Below are positions 1 through 9,450 of a DNA stretch of 60,797 nucleotides, in pieces. This DNA comes from an uncultured Gammaproteobacteria bacterium (GTDB taxonomy: Bacteria; Pseudomonadota; Gammaproteobacteria; Pseudomonadales; Pseudomonadaceae), in the NCBI GenBank assembly GCA_945612235.1, contig CALZAE010000005.1, forward strand, positions 1 to 60,797. Direction: 5' to 3'. Below the pieces are notes generated by a model. That model was not told the origin of the DNA. It did not search any database and saw only the letters and a list, made by a program, of their open reading frames with translations. The position numbers and the translations under genes are program-made. Every line of letters begins with the position of its first letter. The first letter of the stretch is position 1.

Positions 1-725
1 AAAAGTAGCACAGCCACGACATTGAGTAGGCTCCACATATGCCAAGGCTGCCAAGATTTTTTCGGCTTTGGTTGCCAATCTAAACGAATCGGCTCATCGC
101 TAAAGTAAGCAAAGTGATCTGTTGCTGACTGCGCCGCGCTGACCGGTTCAGGTTGCGGCTGTACTGCTTCAGGGCTTGAACCCTCTGCTGTTGTCAGTGG
201 CGGCATCGGCACTGGCACCGCGTGTGTTTCTAGCACATCGATTACCGGTGTTGTCGAATTTTCCAGCAATAGCTCTGGTGACGCTGCTGGGTTTACTGGC
301 GGTTGAGCTGGAGAGTTAAGTACGCTGGCTGATGTTTGAGCGACAGGCTGTTCAGTTGTGTGCTGAGGGTAATGCAGCTCCCAATCTAAGCGATCTTGTT
401 CGTATTCAAGATCAGAAGCGTCTAAATTACTTAAGGCAATCACGTTATCGATCATTGACAGCTGGCTGATCACACCGGGTGTGGGTGCTGGCGCGGGGAG
501 AGCTTTGGCTGTTTGTGCTGAAAGCAGAATAATAGCTGGATTGTGTTGCGCAATATGCTGCGGTGTCGCTTGTTTGATGCTGTTGTTATTGAATTGACTG
601 GCGGCATTGTACTCTTGCAAGCACGCGCCACAGCGCACTGTTTCTTGCGTAGCATCCAGTTGACTGCGTTTAATGCGAAAACTGGATTGGCAATGTGGGC
701 ATTGAGTAATAAAGGCGTCAGTCAT
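1..725 (-). CDS. DUF3426 / MJ0042-type zinc-ribbon protein, 3' end cut by window edge
   Basis: The reading frame opens at an ATG at 725 and runs without a stop to base 1, so only the first 241 residues are seen. The N-terminus holds a zinc ribbon with two cysteine pairs (CPHC near residue 9 and CGAC near residue 32), as in the MJ0042 zinc-finger family. A long low-complexity linker rich in Pro, Ala, Gln and Glu follows. The last visible residues (WSLLNVVAVLL) look like the start of a membrane helix. That order (zinc ribbon, linker, single helix, C-terminal domain outside the window) is typical of DUF3426 proteins, which follow prmA in pseudomonads. Function is not established; a regulatory or envelope role is only a guess. 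Confidence 0.8.
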   Translation of the reverse strand, partial: MTDAFITQCPHCQSSFRIKRSQLDATQETVRCGACLQEYNAASQFNNNSIKQATPQHIAQHNPAIILLSAQTAKALPAPAPTPGVISQLSMIDNVIALSNLDASDLEYEQDRLDWELHYPQHTTEQPVAQTSASVLNSPAQPPVNPAASPELLLENSTTPVIDVLETHAVPVPMPPLTTAEGSSPEAVQPQPEPVSAAQSATDHFAYFSDEPIRLDWQPKPKKSWQPWHMWSLLNVVAVLL

Positions 726-812
726 AATTACATCGAATTAAAGTAAAGCATAAATGCCATGCAGTTTGGTGTATTGAACGCACTGAACTGCATGGGCGTG
801 CAACACGAGCAA

Positions 813-1691
813 CTAGCGGCGTACACCGGAGATGCAGACCCAGCCATCTTTTTCGGCGGTGGGGTCTAGCGCAAAAGCATCGCTATAAGCATCACGCACT
901 TCTTGTGCTTGCTCAGCTAAAATACCCGATAGCGCTAGACGGCCACCGATGCGTGTATGCGCAATCAGTTGCGGTGCTAATGACACCAGTGGACCGGCTA
1001 AAATATTCGCTAACACCACATCAAATTGCTGCTGGGGCATATCCTCAGGCAAGTACACCAGCATATCTTCGGCGGCAATCGCATTGCGATTAGCATTATC
1101 GCGCGTGGCTTCTAAAGCTTGCACATCAATATCAGTGCAGGTCAGTTGCTTGGCACCGAGTAATTTTGCCGCAATAGCCAAAATACCTGAACCACAACCA
1201 AAATCCAGTACATTGCAATCATCTAAAGGCTGACCGTCGAGCCACTCTAGGCACAGTGCCGTGGTGGGGTGGGTGCCCGTACCAAAAGCTAAGCCTGGAT
1301 CAAGCAGCAAGTTGACTGCTTCAGGCTCGGGTGCAGTATGCCAGCTGGGGACAATCCATAAGCGCTGACCAAAACGCATCGGGTGGAAATTATCCATCCA
1401 ACTGCGCTCCCAGTCTTGGTCTTCAATACGCTCAATATCTAACTCAGGCGTGCTCTCACCACCGAGTAATTTGATATGTTGTTCAAGCGCTTGTGCGTCG
1501 ACATCGTCTTCAAATAAGGCTAATAAATGCGTATGTGACCATAATGGTGTCGTGCCTAAATCAGGCTCATAAATGGGCTGGTCTTCACCATCCATAAAGG
1601 TGACTGAAACAGCACCCAGTTCCAGCAAAGTATCTTCCCAGTGTTCAGCTTGTTCGGGTTGAATAGCTAAACGTACTTGTAACCAGGGCAT
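813..1691 (-). CDS. prmA: Ribosomal protein L11 methyltransferase PrmA
   Basis: SAM-dependent methyltransferase that trimethylates ribosomal protein L11 in the cytoplasm. The 292-residue length is normal for the family. An N-terminal L11-recognition domain (about 1-100) is followed by a Rossmann-fold methyltransferase domain, with [15 protein letters not shown] near 130-144 and the SAM-binding motif [10 protein letters not shown] at 161-170. The sequence NILAGPL in the second half matches the family's NPPY-like position. The ATG at 1691 has a GAGG Shine-Dalgarno just upstream. It lies upstream of the DUF3426 gene on the same strand, the usual pseudomonad order, and just downstream of an acyltransferase gene. 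Confidence 0.96.
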   Translation of the reverse strand: MPWLQVRLAIQPEQAEHWEDTLLELGAVSVTFMDGEDQPIYEPDLGTTPLWSHTHLLALFEDDVDAQALEQHIKLLGGESTPELDIERIEDQDWERSWMDNFHPMRFGQRLWIVPSWHTAPEPEAVNLLLDPGLAFGTGTHPTTALCLEWLDGQPLDDCNVLDFGCGSGILAIAAKLLGAKQLTCTDIDVQALEATRDNANRNAIAAEDMLVYLPEDMPQQQFDVVLANILAGPLVSLAPQLIAHTRIGGRLALSGILAEQAQEVRDAYSDAFALDPTAEKDGWVCISGVRR

Positions 1692-1727
1692 AAAAACCTC
1701 AAGAGCGAATGCAGTTGTCTGCGAAAT

Positions 1728-2888
1728 TTAGGCGTTTGGCGTCATGCTGCGGTATTGGTTTTCCAGCGGCATGGCATATTGCATAATCAGGTACGGGCGG
1801 TGCTCAGCAGGGCACGCACTAAGACGGCGTTGCCATTCTTGTTGCGCAGTGAGGATGTCTTGCTGCTCAAATACTTCGTTAATAGCAGGTACTGCAAGCT
1901 GAGTATCGCGCTCTTGCCACATCGCCCATGCTAAATAATGCACAGGAAATAAACGGTAATCACGCCAGATTTCTTGGTCTACCAAAGCTGCTAACTGTTT
2001 AGGATCACTAAAGCCGTCGCTTAAGCTGGGACAGAAATGCACATGCACGCGACCTTTATAGCCGGTAATGCCCAGCGCAATACTGGCATCATCTTCACCC
2101 ACTTGCTTAGTATATTCACCCGTGCTGGCGCGAATATATAACTCGCGGGCCTTGGCGATATCACAGGGGTCATACTCGTAGCTGATTGCAACCGGCATCA
2201 GGTTAAGTGAGGCAATAACAGCTTGAAAATCTTCAGTTTTACGTGATAAGTGAAACATTTTTAAGATCGCGCTTTCAGTGCGGTCATCACCGTCTTTAGC
2301 ACGACCTTCAGCTTGAGCAATCCAAATCGACTCACGATCATTTAAAATTGAGTGACTGATATAGGCTGATAACAGTTGGAAAGCAGCCATTTTTTCACGG
2401 CGATTGGTCAGTGAGCGGTGCACTATGAAGCTTTTGTTAATGCGCATCAGGTCGCTCACAAAAGGGCGCTGTAATAAGTTATCGCCAATCGCGATACGTG
2501 GAGTTTTATGTCCGGCCTGAAATAAAGCGTAATTAATGAACGCAGGATCCATCACAATATCACGATGATTGGCTAAGTACAGATGAGGTTGATCAGCCTG
2601 CACATGTTCAATCCCAGAAAAGCTAATACCATCTGTAGCTTGAGTAATACTGCGACCTACGTAAGGCTCAACGCGCTCTTGCAGTGCCGCTACGCTATTA
2701 ATACTGGCCAATTCGCTGCGCAGTTTGCGAGCAATCACAGGACGCAACAACCAACCAAGGTAGCGTGCAGCTTTTGGAAAACGGTATTGAGTGATGATCG
2801 ATAAGAAATCTACATCGGTCAGTAAACGTTGCAATACAGGCGCCACTTCACTGTCATTGTAGGGACGAATGCTGTCAAATTGATCCAT
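1728..2888 (-). CDS. PlsC-family acyltransferase (1-acylglycerol-3-phosphate acyltransferase-like)
   Basis: A 386-residue protein with the glycerolphosphate acyltransferase signature: NHRDIVMD at about 107-114 (acyl-transfer motif I) and EGRAKDG at about 194-200 (motif III). Motif I has five residues between His and the second Asp instead of the textbook HX4D, or uses the first Asp differently. The NHRDIV(L/M)D form recurs in a subgroup of PlsC-like proteins, so this is probably a subfamily trait. No signal peptide or convincing transmembrane helix is visible. It probably transfers an acyl chain to a glycerolipid or related acceptor, but the substrate cannot be read from sequence. A minus-strand -10 box lies upstream at 2951-2956. 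It is transcribed towards prmA with a 36-base gap. Confidence 0.8.
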   Translation of the reverse strand: MDQFDSIRPYNDSEVAPVLQRLLTDVDFLSIITQYRFPKAARYLGWLLRPVIARKLRSELASINSVAALQERVEPYVGRSITQATDGISFSGIEHVQADQPHLYLANHRDIVMDPAFINYALFQAGHKTPRIAIGDNLLQRPFVSDLMRINKSFIVHRSLTNRREKMAAFQLLSAYISHSILNDRESIWIAQAEGRAKDGDDRTESAILKMFHLSRKTEDFQAVIASLNLMPVAISYEYDPCDIAKARELYIRASTGEYTKQVGEDDASIALGITGYKGRVHVHFCPSLSDGFSDPKQLAALVDQEIWRDYRLFPVHYLAWAMWQERDTQLAVPAINEVFEQQDILTAQQEWQRRLSACPAEHRPYLIMQYAMPLENQYRSMTPNA

Positions 2889-2950
2889 GTGCTTCTCTTA
2901 TGCGGATGCTGTTCAGTGCGTTAGGCGCTGTAGGGTTAAGTAATTGGGCT

Positions 2951-2956
2951 ATTATA
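2951..2956 (-). promoter_or_regulatory. Putative -10 box (TATAAT) for the acyltransferase gene
   Basis: Read on the minus strand, the sequence is CGGGTATAATAGCCC, a perfect sigma-70 -10 hexamer about 60 bases before the acyltransferase start. No good -35 match sits 16-18 bases upstream, so the call rests on the -10 alone. Confidence 0.35.
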
Positions 2957-2992
2957 CCCGCATTAATGGATAACTTGCAGAGGAGATCAAAG

Positions 2993-3265
2993 GTGCAAAG
3001 GATTCATGAACCTGCTGATTTAATGGAAGCGCAGATGCTGATCAGTATGTTAAACAGCGAAGGTATTGAAGTGTATTTGCAAGGTGCTGACTTAGTCGGA
3101 GGTATGGGGGAGTTGCCTGCTTTAGGCTTACTCGGCTTAATGGTAGGTGATGAGCATGTGGAGCGTGCGCGTGAACTAATTGTGGTGTACCAGCAAGCCA
3201 CCCCTATTATTGAAGGCGAACCCGATACGCAGCAGATTGCCCGGCGCGGTATTTTAGAGTGCTAA
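2993..3265 (+). CDS. DUF2007 family protein
   Basis: Small soluble protein of 90 residues starting at a GTG. I prefer this start over an upstream ATG at 2900 because AGAGGAG lies just before it and because homologues begin with MQRI(H/Y)EP. The body (LMEAQMLISMLNSEGIEVYLQG, then GGMGELPALGLLGLMV and a V-E-R-A-R-E-L segment) matches DUF2007, often described as a putative signal-transducing protein with a ferredoxin-like fold. No catalytic residues are recognisable and the function is unknown. It is divergent from the acyltransferase gene. Confidence 0.85.
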   Translation: MQRIHEPADLMEAQMLISMLNSEGIEVYLQGADLVGGMGELPALGLLGLMVGDEHVERARELIVVYQQATPIIEGEPDTQQIARRGILEC

Positions 3266-3293
3266 ATGAAAATGCTAAAGCAGAGAGGTTGTG

Positions 3294-3911
3294 ATGTCAG
3301 GACGCTATGGGTTGTTTAAATGGCCGGAAGAGTGGCAGGAGTTGCCAGGTTTTCCACAACAGATGCGAGCGCACTGGAACTTAGCACCAAAATCTCAAGT
3401 GCTGATGCTGCTACAAAAAAAAGAGCAATTGCATGCCACTTTGGCTTTGTGGGGTTTAACCTCGAATTGGATGACTGATTTAAGTCGCGCTGTTGCCCAT
3501 GCACGAGCTGAAACCATCAGTACTCAACCGATGTTTAAGAAGGCTTGGCGCAGTCAGCGTTGCTTGTTACCAGCCAATGGCTTTTTTGAGTGGCGTGGTT
3601 TGCATCGCAAACACCCGTTTTGGTTGTGCAGCGGTGAGAGTGTGTTGTATTTTGCGGCAATTTGGGATGTATATAGCGTGCCAGGGCGAGATTATTACAG
3701 TGTAGCAATGCTGACTCAGCAGGCAGCCAATTTGCGTCGCCCGATCTTGCTGGACGAGCAACAACAGGCTGTATGGCTCAATCCTGCCAGTACGGAAGAA
3801 GAGTTGCAGGCACTCTTGGCGCAGCCACAACCGCAATTGCGTGAGCGACGCGTGAGTACCTTAATTAATGATCCGCTGGTGGATGGGCCACACTGCTTGA
3901 ATATTGGCTAG
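3294..3911 (+). CDS. SRAP/YedK-HMCES-like protein with most active-site residues replaced
   Basis: The 205-residue protein has the SRAP layout: N-terminal SGRYGLF, WGL near 53-55, ARAET near 70-74, NGFFEW at 95-100, RRP near 148-150 and a C-terminal segment ending NIG. SRAP proteins (E. coli YedK, human HMCES) crosslink to abasic sites in single-stranded DNA through Cys2. Here position 2 is Ser. The Asn of the INAR motif is His69. The His of the IHDRRP motif aligns with an Asn in NLRRP. Only the catalytic Glu (Glu99, in FFEW) is clearly kept. The ATG at 3294 has GAGAGG five bases upstream; a GTG at 3291 would not restore the cysteine. It may be a diverged DNA-binding paralogue or non-catalytic. 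Confidence 0.8.
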   Translation: MSGRYGLFKWPEEWQELPGFPQQMRAHWNLAPKSQVLMLLQKKEQLHATLALWGLTSNWMTDLSRAVAHARAETISTQPMFKKAWRSQRCLLPANGFFEWRGLHRKHPFWLCSGESVLYFAAIWDVYSVPGRDYYSVAMLTQQAANLRRPILLDEQQQAVWLNPASTEEELQALLAQPQPQLRERRVSTLINDPLVDGPHCLNIG

Positions 3912-3929
3912 CGGCGTGAACTCTAAGGG

Positions 3930-4202
3930 TTAGCAGTCTTCATCAAAGCGTGCAGCAATCAACTGCTGTAATGCAGCCATTGCTTGCTCCGCTTGTTCAC
4001 CATCAGTGTGTAGATAGAGTTCGGTACCTTTGCTTGCGGCTAACATCATCACCGACATAATGTTTTTACCATTACAGACAGTGTTAGCGTCACGCCCAAT
4101 TTGAATCTGGCAAGGAAACTGGTTGGCCACAGAAACAAACTTTGCAGCGGCACGCGCGTGTAAACCCAGCTTGTTAATAATGGTGACTTGGCAGCTAGGC
4201 AT
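3930..4202 (-). CDS. ptsO: Phosphocarrier protein NPr (nitrogen PTS HPr-like)
   Basis: HPr-family phosphocarrier of 90 residues. The phosphorylated histidine is His15 in [10 protein letters not shown], and the second HPr motif [11 protein letters not shown] follows near 47-57. It relays phosphate from PtsP (EI-Ntr) to PtsN (EIIA-Ntr). The start ATG at 4202 overlaps the rapZ stop by eight bases (ATGCCTAG), so the two are probably translationally coupled; an upstream in-frame ATG at 4229 lies inside rapZ and is less likely. It is the last gene of the rpoN-linked run. Confidence 0.94.
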   Translation of the reverse strand: MPSCQVTIINKLGLHARAAAKFVSVANQFPCQIQIGRDANTVCNGKNIMSVMMLAASKGTELYLHTDGEQAEQAMAALQQLIAARFDEDC

Positions 4203-5076
4203 CTTTACTCTCGTCAATACGTACAACATCGCGGTGACGTATTTGCACGTTACTCAACTCTTTACCTAAGGCTTCGCCTAAGCGTTGCGCCATATATACC
4301 GAGCGGTGTTGGCCGCCAGTACAGCCAATAGCAACTGTGACATAGGCACGATTACTGGCGGCAAAGCGTGGTAGCCATTTAGCCAGATAGCTGTGGATAT
4401 CGTTGTACATTTCTTCCACATCAGCTTGCGCGCTGAGGTACTCAGTAATAGGTTGATCTAACCCAGAATAAGCACGCAACTCAGGTTGCCAGTAGGGGTT
4501 AGGTAAGCAACGAATATCAAAAATCACATCCGCATCCACTGGCACACCACGCTTAAAGCCAAAGGATTCAATTAAGAACGCTGTGCCTGCTTCGGGTTTG
4601 TCCAGTAGGCGTAACTTAATGGTGTCGCGCAGTTGGTAGAGATTTAAGCGCGAGGTATCAATCACTAAGTCAGCTAAATCAATAATGGGTGACAGCAGAG
4701 TTTTCTCATAGTGAATCGCCTCAGCTAATGAAAGAGAAGCACTGGTGAGAGGGTGGCGTCTGCGAGTTTCTGAAAAGCGCTTAAGTAAGGTTTCGTCACC
4801 CGCATCCAGATAGAGTACATCGCAGGTAATATGACGAGCGCGCAATTCAGCGAGGATTTCTGGGAAGCGCTCCAGTTGATCCGGTGCATTACGCGCGTCG
4901 ATGGATACGGCGATTTGCCGATGTGCCATCTCGGTGGCGAGTAAAGTGCGCTCAGCCAGTTCCGGTAACAAGGTTGCGGGGAGGTTATCAATGCAGTAAA
5001 AGTCGTTATCTTCCAGTACATTTAAAGCTGTACTTTTACCAGAGCCAGAGCGGCCACTAACGATCACTAAACGCAT
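4195..5076 (-). CDS. rapZ: RNase adapter protein RapZ
   Basis: The 293-residue protein has a P-loop GRSGSGKS at 8-15 and a conserved C-terminal domain containing [10 protein letters not shown]. This is the YvcJ/RapZ nucleotide-binding family. In E. coli RapZ guides RNase E to the small RNA GlmZ and so tunes GlmS and amino-sugar supply. Whether that circuit exists here is unknown, because no GlmY/GlmZ-like RNA is visible in the window. It sits between ptsN and ptsO, as in most gammaproteobacteria. Confidence 0.95.
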   Translation of the reverse strand: MRLVIVSGRSGSGKSTALNVLEDNDFYCIDNLPATLLPELAERTLLATEMAHRQIAVSIDARNAPDQLERFPEILAELRARHITCDVLYLDAGDETLLKRFSETRRRHPLTSASLSLAEAIHYEKTLLSPIIDLADLVIDTSRLNLYQLRDTIKLRLLDKPEAGTAFLIESFGFKRGVPVDADVIFDIRCLPNPYWQPELRAYSGLDQPITEYLSAQADVEEMYNDIHSYLAKWLPRFAASNRAYVTVAIGCTGGQHRSVYMAQRLGEALGKELSNVQIRHRDVVRIDESKDA

Positions 5077-5087
5077 AGCAAAAACCT

Positions 5088-5546
5088 CTAAAGTTGCGCA
5101 TCAAGCACTGTTTGATATAAGGCGGCATTATCGCGCGCATTACGCAAACGTTCACGAACATCATCTTGTTCAAAAATGCTGGCAATTTGTCGTAGCAATT
5201 CTAAGTGTTCATCAGTGGCTTCTTCAGGCACTAACAAGACAAAAAGTAGATCCACCGGCTCGCCATCAATGGCGTCAAAATCCACGGCAGTCTCTAGGTG
5301 TAGCACAGCACTGATCGGAGCGGTGCAACCAATCAGGCGGCAATGAGGTATGGCAATGCCATTGCCAAAACCCGTCGAACCGAGCTTTTCGCGAGCCACT
5401 AGGCTTTCAAAAAGTACGTCTTCGTCAATATCAGGTAAGTCAGAGGCAATTAAGTGGGCAATGTATTCAAGTACGCGTTTTTTACTGCCACCCGGTACGT
5501 TCACTTGGGAACGCTCCGGGGTCAGTATATGTTCTAATCGAATCAT
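5088..5546 (-). CDS. ptsN: PTS EIIA-Ntr regulatory protein
   Basis: A 152-residue EIIA domain. The phosphorylation site is His68 in [10 protein letters not shown], preceded by [14 protein letters not shown]-Ntr is the terminal phosphoacceptor of the nitrogen PTS. It has no sugar permease partner and acts by protein-protein contacts, for example with potassium transport and stress regulators in studied species. Eleven bases separate it from rapZ downstream and seven from hpf upstream, so co-transcription is likely. Confidence 0.95.
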   Translation of the reverse strand: MIRLEHILTPERSQVNVPGGSKKRVLEYIAHLIASDLPDIDEDVLFESLVAREKLGSTGFGNGIAIPHCRLIGCTAPISAVLHLETAVDFDAIDGEPVDLLFVLLVPEEATDEHLELLRQIASIFEQDDVRERLRNARDNAALYQTVLDAQL

Positions 5547-5553
5547 ATGGTTC

Positions 5554-5862
5554 TTAACGTTCTAATACGCCTTTTTGGCGATCCAGTTGTTTTTCTTTAT
5601 GTTTAATTAATTGACGATCCAGCTTGTCAACCAGCAGGTCAATCGCGGCGTACATATCATCATGCTCAGCGTTAGCATTCACATCACCGCCTGCAATGAG
5701 CAGAGTTGCATCGATCTTTTGTTTCACTTTCTCAACGCTCAATGTTACGCGGATGCTGGTGATTTTATCAAAGTGACGCTCCAGCTTAGCAAATTTATTA
5801 TTGATGTACTCACGTAGGGCTTCAGTGACTTCGAGTTGATGACCTGTGATGGTTATTTGCAT
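5554..5862 (-). CDS. hpf: Ribosome hibernation promoting factor (short HPF)
   Basis: A 102-residue protein beginning MQITITGHQLEVT. The pattern LREYINNKFAKLERHF and the basic C-terminus (LDRQLIKHKEKQLDRQ) identify the HPF/YfiA fold. It binds the 30S subunit near the decoding site and promotes inactive 100S ribosomes in stationary phase. The length corresponds to the short gammaproteobacterial type, without the extra dimerisation domain of long HPF. It directly follows rpoN in the same direction with an 82-base gap. The start has a GGAG-like ribosome-binding site (AAGGAGAACGGT). Confidence 0.95.
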   Translation of the reverse strand: MQITITGHQLEVTEALREYINNKFAKLERHFDKITSIRVTLSVEKVKQKIDATLLIAGGDVNANAEHDDMYAAIDLLVDKLDRQLIKHKEKQLDRQKGVLER

Positions 5863-5944
5863 ACCGTTCTCCTTAGTTTCACTGCTTAGTGCGGTGTTTG
5901 CAGGATTGTACCGCCTGCGTAAATTAAGTGTTACTGACCAACGT

Positions 5945-7432
5945 CTATAAAAGCTGCTTTCGTTCAGTTGAAGACGCTATACCTAGGGATTCTCGGTATT
6001 TGGCAATGGTGCGCCGTGCGATTTGAATCCCTTGTTCATCCAGTAAACCAGCGATCTTGCTATCACTCAATGGTTTTTTAGGATTTTCTGCCGCAACCAA
6101 CTTTTCAATAATGGCTCGAATCGCTGTAGATGAACATTCGCCGCCTTGAGACGTACTCACGTGGCTGGAGAAGAAATACTTTAACTCATAAATGCCACGC
6201 GGCGTATGCATATATTTTTGCGTTGTCACGCGCGAAATGGTTGACTCGTGCATTCCAACGGCTTCTGCAATTTCGGCCAAGACTAAAGGTTTCATAGCTT
6301 CGGGGCCGTAATCAAAAAAGCCGCGCTGATAATCTAAAATTTGCGTGGCAACTTTGAGTAAAGTTTCATTGCGGCTTTGCAGGCTTTTAATAAACCAGCG
6401 TGCTTCTTGTAACTGTGTGCGCATAAAGGTGTTGTCGGCGCTGTTGTCAGCACGCTGCACAAAGCCTGCGTATTGCGCATTCACACCGAGGCGTGGCGCA
6501 ACTTCAGGGTTCAGTTCGACGATCCAGCGGTTATTAGCCTTGCGCACAATGACGTCAGGCACAATATATTCAGGCTCTTTACTCTCAATAATTGAGCCTG
6601 GGCGTGGATCAAGCGTCTGAATAAGATCAACGATATTTTTAAGCGCATCTTCTTTGATACGCATACGGCGCATCAGTTGATTGTAATCACGAGCGCCCAG
6701 TAGTTCGAGATGCTCTTTGCATAGGGTCTTGGCCTGTGCAAGCCACTGCGTGTCGCTGGGCAGTGTGTTGAGCTGCAGCAGTAGGCATTCGCTCAGGTTG
6801 CGTGCAGCAACACCTGTGGGCTCAAACTGTTGTACACGCTTGAGTACCATCTCCACTTCGTCCATTTCAATATGTTGCATAGGATCGAAGGACTCTTGAA
6901 TTTCTTCAAGACTTTCTTGCAGATAACCATCGTTACCGATGCTATCGATAATCACGGTGGCAATCATGCGGTCGCTGTCGCTCATTTTGGCGAGGTTTAA
7001 CTGCCAAAGTAAATGCGTTTGTAGATCAATGCCTGCAGATGTGGTGCTGGTAAAGTCCCACTCTTCAGAATTTGAACTGGGGATATTGCTGGCGCTGGAC
7101 TGGTAAATATCCTCCCAAGAGGTGTCGATTTCCAGCTCACTGGGAATCTGTTCTGTCCAGTCTGTAGTCTCAGCAGGACTCGAAGTGTTTTCTGCTGCTT
7201 CGTTAGGCTCAGCAGCTTGCGTATGGCTCGATTGTTCTTGCGCTGTATTTTGGCTGCCACTGCTGCTGGGATTGTTGTCATCCTCCACTTCAAGCATAGG
7301 GTTACTGTCCAAGGCTTCTTGGATTTCTGCTTGCAAGTCTAGGGTCGACATTTGCAGCAAGCGGATGGCTTGTTGCAGTTGCGGGGTCATGGTCAGTTGC
7401 TGACCCATCTTTAAAACGAGTGAGGCTTTCAT
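5945..7432 (-). CDS. rpoN: RNA polymerase sigma-54 factor
   Basis: A 495-residue sigma-54. The N-terminus holds the glutamine-rich activator-interacting region I ([29 protein letters not shown]), followed by an acidic, low-complexity region II (about 50-120). The core-binding domain and helix-turn-helix come next, and the RpoN box [10 protein letters not shown] at 472-481 is near the C-terminus. It directs core polymerase to -24/-12 promoters, usually for nitrogen, motility and carbon genes, and needs AAA+ activators. It lies between lptB and hpf, the standard order. The 173-base gap from lptB holds a hairpin at 7568-7594. Confidence 0.98.
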   Translation of the reverse strand: MKASLVLKMGQQLTMTPQLQQAIRLLQMSTLDLQAEIQEALDSNPMLEVEDDNNPSSSGSQNTAQEQSSHTQAAEPNEAAENTSSPAETTDWTEQIPSELEIDTSWEDIYQSSASNIPSSNSEEWDFTSTTSAGIDLQTHLLWQLNLAKMSDSDRMIATVIIDSIGNDGYLQESLEEIQESFDPMQHIEMDEVEMVLKRVQQFEPTGVAARNLSECLLLQLNTLPSDTQWLAQAKTLCKEHLELLGARDYNQLMRRMRIKEDALKNIVDLIQTLDPRPGSIIESKEPEYIVPDVIVRKANNRWIVELNPEVAPRLGVNAQYAGFVQRADNSADNTFMRTQLQEARWFIKSLQSRNETLLKVATQILDYQRGFFDYGPEAMKPLVLAEIAEAVGMHESTISRVTTQKYMHTPRGIYELKYFFSSHVSTSQGGECSSTAIRAIIEKLVAAENPKKPLSDSKIAGLLDEQGIQIARRTIAKYRESLGIASSTERKQLL

Positions 7433-7567
7433 AGTGGAAAGGCATGACTCCTATATTATCAGTGCGCTAATACATGGCTCTTAGCAAGATTTATGCCTGA
7501 ATTTTTCGTGTTTGCATAGACTTGACAAGCAGCGCATAACAATAAAGTTTTTGGTGGCGCAGAAACA

Positions 7568-7594
7568 AGGCTGTATCTATAGGTATAACAGCCT
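7568..7594 (-). terminator. Hairpin downstream of lptB, weak terminator candidate
   Basis: AGGCTGT and ACAGCCT form a seven-base stem flanking a 13-base loop, followed on the minus strand by TGTTTCTG. The T-tract is poor, so this may only attenuate or stabilise the lptB 3' end before rpoN. Confidence 0.3.
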
Positions 7595-7605
7595 TTGTCT
7601 TAGGG

Positions 7606-8334
7606 TCAAAGGTGAAATTCTTGACCGAGATAAACATCTTTAACCAATTGGTTTTCTAGGACGCTGCTAGGTGAGCCTTCAGCAATAATCTTGCCCGCGC
7701 TGACGATGTAGGCTGTTTCACAGATATCGAGGGTTTCACGCACGTTATGGTCAGTGATCAGTACACCGATACCTTTGTCTTTTAGGTGGTTGATAATCTG
7801 TTTGATATCGCCAACAGAAATGGGGTCAACCCCAGCAAAGGGTTCATCGAGCAAAATAAACTTAGGGTCAGTGGCCAAGGCTCGAGCAATTTCAACGCGG
7901 CGGCGTTCGCCACCTGACAGGCTCATACCTTTGCTGTCACGCAAGTGAGTAATATGAAACTCTTGCAGCAGATCATCCAGTGCTTGCATGCGGCCAGCGC
8001 GATCTAAATCTTTGCGTAACTCTAAAATTGCCAGAATGTTATCGGCCACGCTGAGCTTGCGAAAGATCGAGGCTTCTTGCGGCAAGTAACCAATACCTGC
8101 GCGGGCACGACCGTGCATAGGCTGAAAGCTGACATCGGTATCGTCAATAAACACAGTACCCTTATCTGCTTTGACTAAGCCGACAATCATATAAAAACAG
8201 GTGGTCTTACCGGCGCCGTTCGGGCCGAGTAAGCCAACCACTTGGCCGCTTTTAATGGAGACGCTGACGTCATGGACAACAGTACGGCCTTTATAGCTTT
8301 TAGCTAGGTTTTTAGCGGTTAAGGTACTGCTCAT
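7606..8334 (-). CDS. lptB: LPS export ABC transporter ATP-binding protein LptB
   Basis: Cytoplasmic ATPase of the LptB2FGC machine that extracts lipopolysaccharide from the inner membrane. All ABC motifs are visible in the 242 residues: Walker [10 protein letters not shown] at 37-45, Q-loop near 86, signature LSGGERRR at 139-146, Walker B FILLDEP at 159-165, and the H-loop histidine in LITDHN. It overlaps lptA by four bases, and its order after lptC-lptA is canonical. LptF and LptG are not in this window. Confidence 0.98.
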   Translation of the reverse strand: MSSTLTAKNLAKSYKGRTVVHDVSVSIKSGQVVGLLGPNGAGKTTCFYMIVGLVKADKGTVFIDDTDVSFQPMHGRARAGIGYLPQEASIFRKLSVADNILAILELRKDLDRAGRMQALDDLLQEFHITHLRDSKGMSLSGGERRRVEIARALATDPKFILLDEPFAGVDPISVGDIKQIINHLKDKGIGVLITDHNVRETLDICETAYIVSAGKIIAEGSPSSVLENQLVKDVYLGQEFHL

Positions 8335-8879
8335 GGCGCACTAGACTCTGTTTGTGTGTCTTTGTTTTTTGGCTGTATGACCATGTTGATACGCGGTGCT
8401 GGTGTGCTCACCGTGCCTTGTTTGGCGCGACCTGCAGTGACGATTTGTTTTTTCGTGTCGTAGATAATCTTCTCGCCACGGAAGGTGCTGCCTTGTTGGA
8501 TTACTTTAGCCTGGTCAACAATAACGATCTTTTCATTTGCGGCAAAGTACTGAATGGTTCTGCCATAAGCCTGCACAATATCTTTATCTGCAGCTGGTTG
8601 CTGCTCGTAATATGCAGGTTGGCCTACCGAAGTGAACACATCGATATCACCGTTATTATTCAAGGTAATAGTCACAGTGTTGCCGGTGATCTTGAGTGTA
8701 CCTTGGGTGATAATTACATCACCACGGTAAATCGCTACGCCACGCTTATCATCCATTTCAGCGCTGTCAGCCTGCACGTTAATCGGCTTGCTGCTATCTG
8801 AAGGCAAAGCATACGCCAGGCTGCTGAGCAGGCTGACGCTGGTGGCAAGGAGTACAGCTGTTGTTCTAGCGAACTTCAT
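8331..8879 (-). CDS. lptA: LPS transport periplasmic protein LptA
   Basis: A 182-residue protein with an N-terminal Sec signal peptide (basic start, hydrophobic stretch, probable cleavage after the ALA-like site near 24). It is followed by the OstA/LptA jellyroll beginning [21 protein letters not shown]. It bridges LptC in the inner membrane to LptD in the outer membrane, forming the periplasmic path for LPS. It overlaps lptC by 14 bases upstream and lptB by four bases downstream, so the three are probably translated from one message. Confidence 0.96.
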   Translation of the reverse strand: MKFARTTAVLLATSVSLLSSLAYALPSDSSKPINVQADSAEMDDKRGVAIYRGDVIITQGTLKITGNTVTITLNNNGDIDVFTSVGQPAYYEQQPAADKDIVQAYGRTIQYFAANEKIVIVDQAKVIQQGSTFRGEKIIYDTKKQIVTAGRAKQGTVSTPAPRINMVIQPKNKDTQTESSAP

Positions 8880-9435
8880 GTCGGCCTCTCACATTTGAAA
8901 GTAATTGCATTTTACTTTCATTTAAATAAGTTTGCATGCCAATACCTGTGGTAACGCCGTTGGCTGCTTCGATTTTTACTGCAAGTTTTGTGTGTGCGTA
9001 ATCTGTTTCGGGCACGTAAGTCAAATGCTCAGTGGTCAGCAGGGTCGGGCGACCTTTCTCGTCGGTACGCGCAATACGCACCTGCTTAATCAGTTCTACT
9101 TCTTGGCCGTCTGGACTCACATGACTGCGCTCACTACTGATCTTCCAAGGTAGCTCAGTGCCGCGAAACAGTAATAATTCGGGCTGCAAAAGTACGGTGA
9201 TATCATCGTGCTGAGTATGCTCAATGCGTGGGCTGTTGAGTTCATAATTAAGGCTGCCCGCATCGGTAAATTGTAAGGTATGGGTGCCTTGTGCAAAAAA
9301 GTCGATGCTGTTATCCGGTGGAGCAAAGGCTGCGGATTCAATTTCTGCAGGATTATGGATATTCCAATAGCCCAGCGCCGCGACAATCAATGCGATCGGT
9401 AAAAAGAATAGCGCCAGACGTAAGTTTGCAGACAT
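8866..9435 (-). CDS. lptC: LPS export protein LptC
   Basis: A 189-residue bitopic inner-membrane protein. One N-terminal helix (about 6-23: LALFFLPIALIVAALGYW) anchors a periplasmic LptC/YrbK jellyroll domain with recognisable NSIDFFAQG and [15 protein letters not shown] segments. It passes LPS from LptBFG to LptA. The gene lies 15 bases after kdsC and overlaps lptA. Confidence 0.95.
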   Translation of the reverse strand: MSANLRLALFFLPIALIVAALGYWNIHNPAEIESAAFAPPDNSIDFFAQGTHTLQFTDAGSLNYELNSPRIEHTQHDDITVLLQPELLLFRGTELPWKISSERSHVSPDGQEVELIKQVRIARTDEKGRPTLLTTEHLTYVPETDYAHTKLAVKIEAANGVTTGIGMQTYLNESKMQLLSNVRGRHEVR

Positions 9436-9450
9436 AAATACAACCCGAAA

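Noticed and set aside
8352..8801. 149-codon plus-strand frame inside lptA
   Set aside because: Antisense shadow of a well-supported lptA. No ribosome-binding site or protein family pattern.
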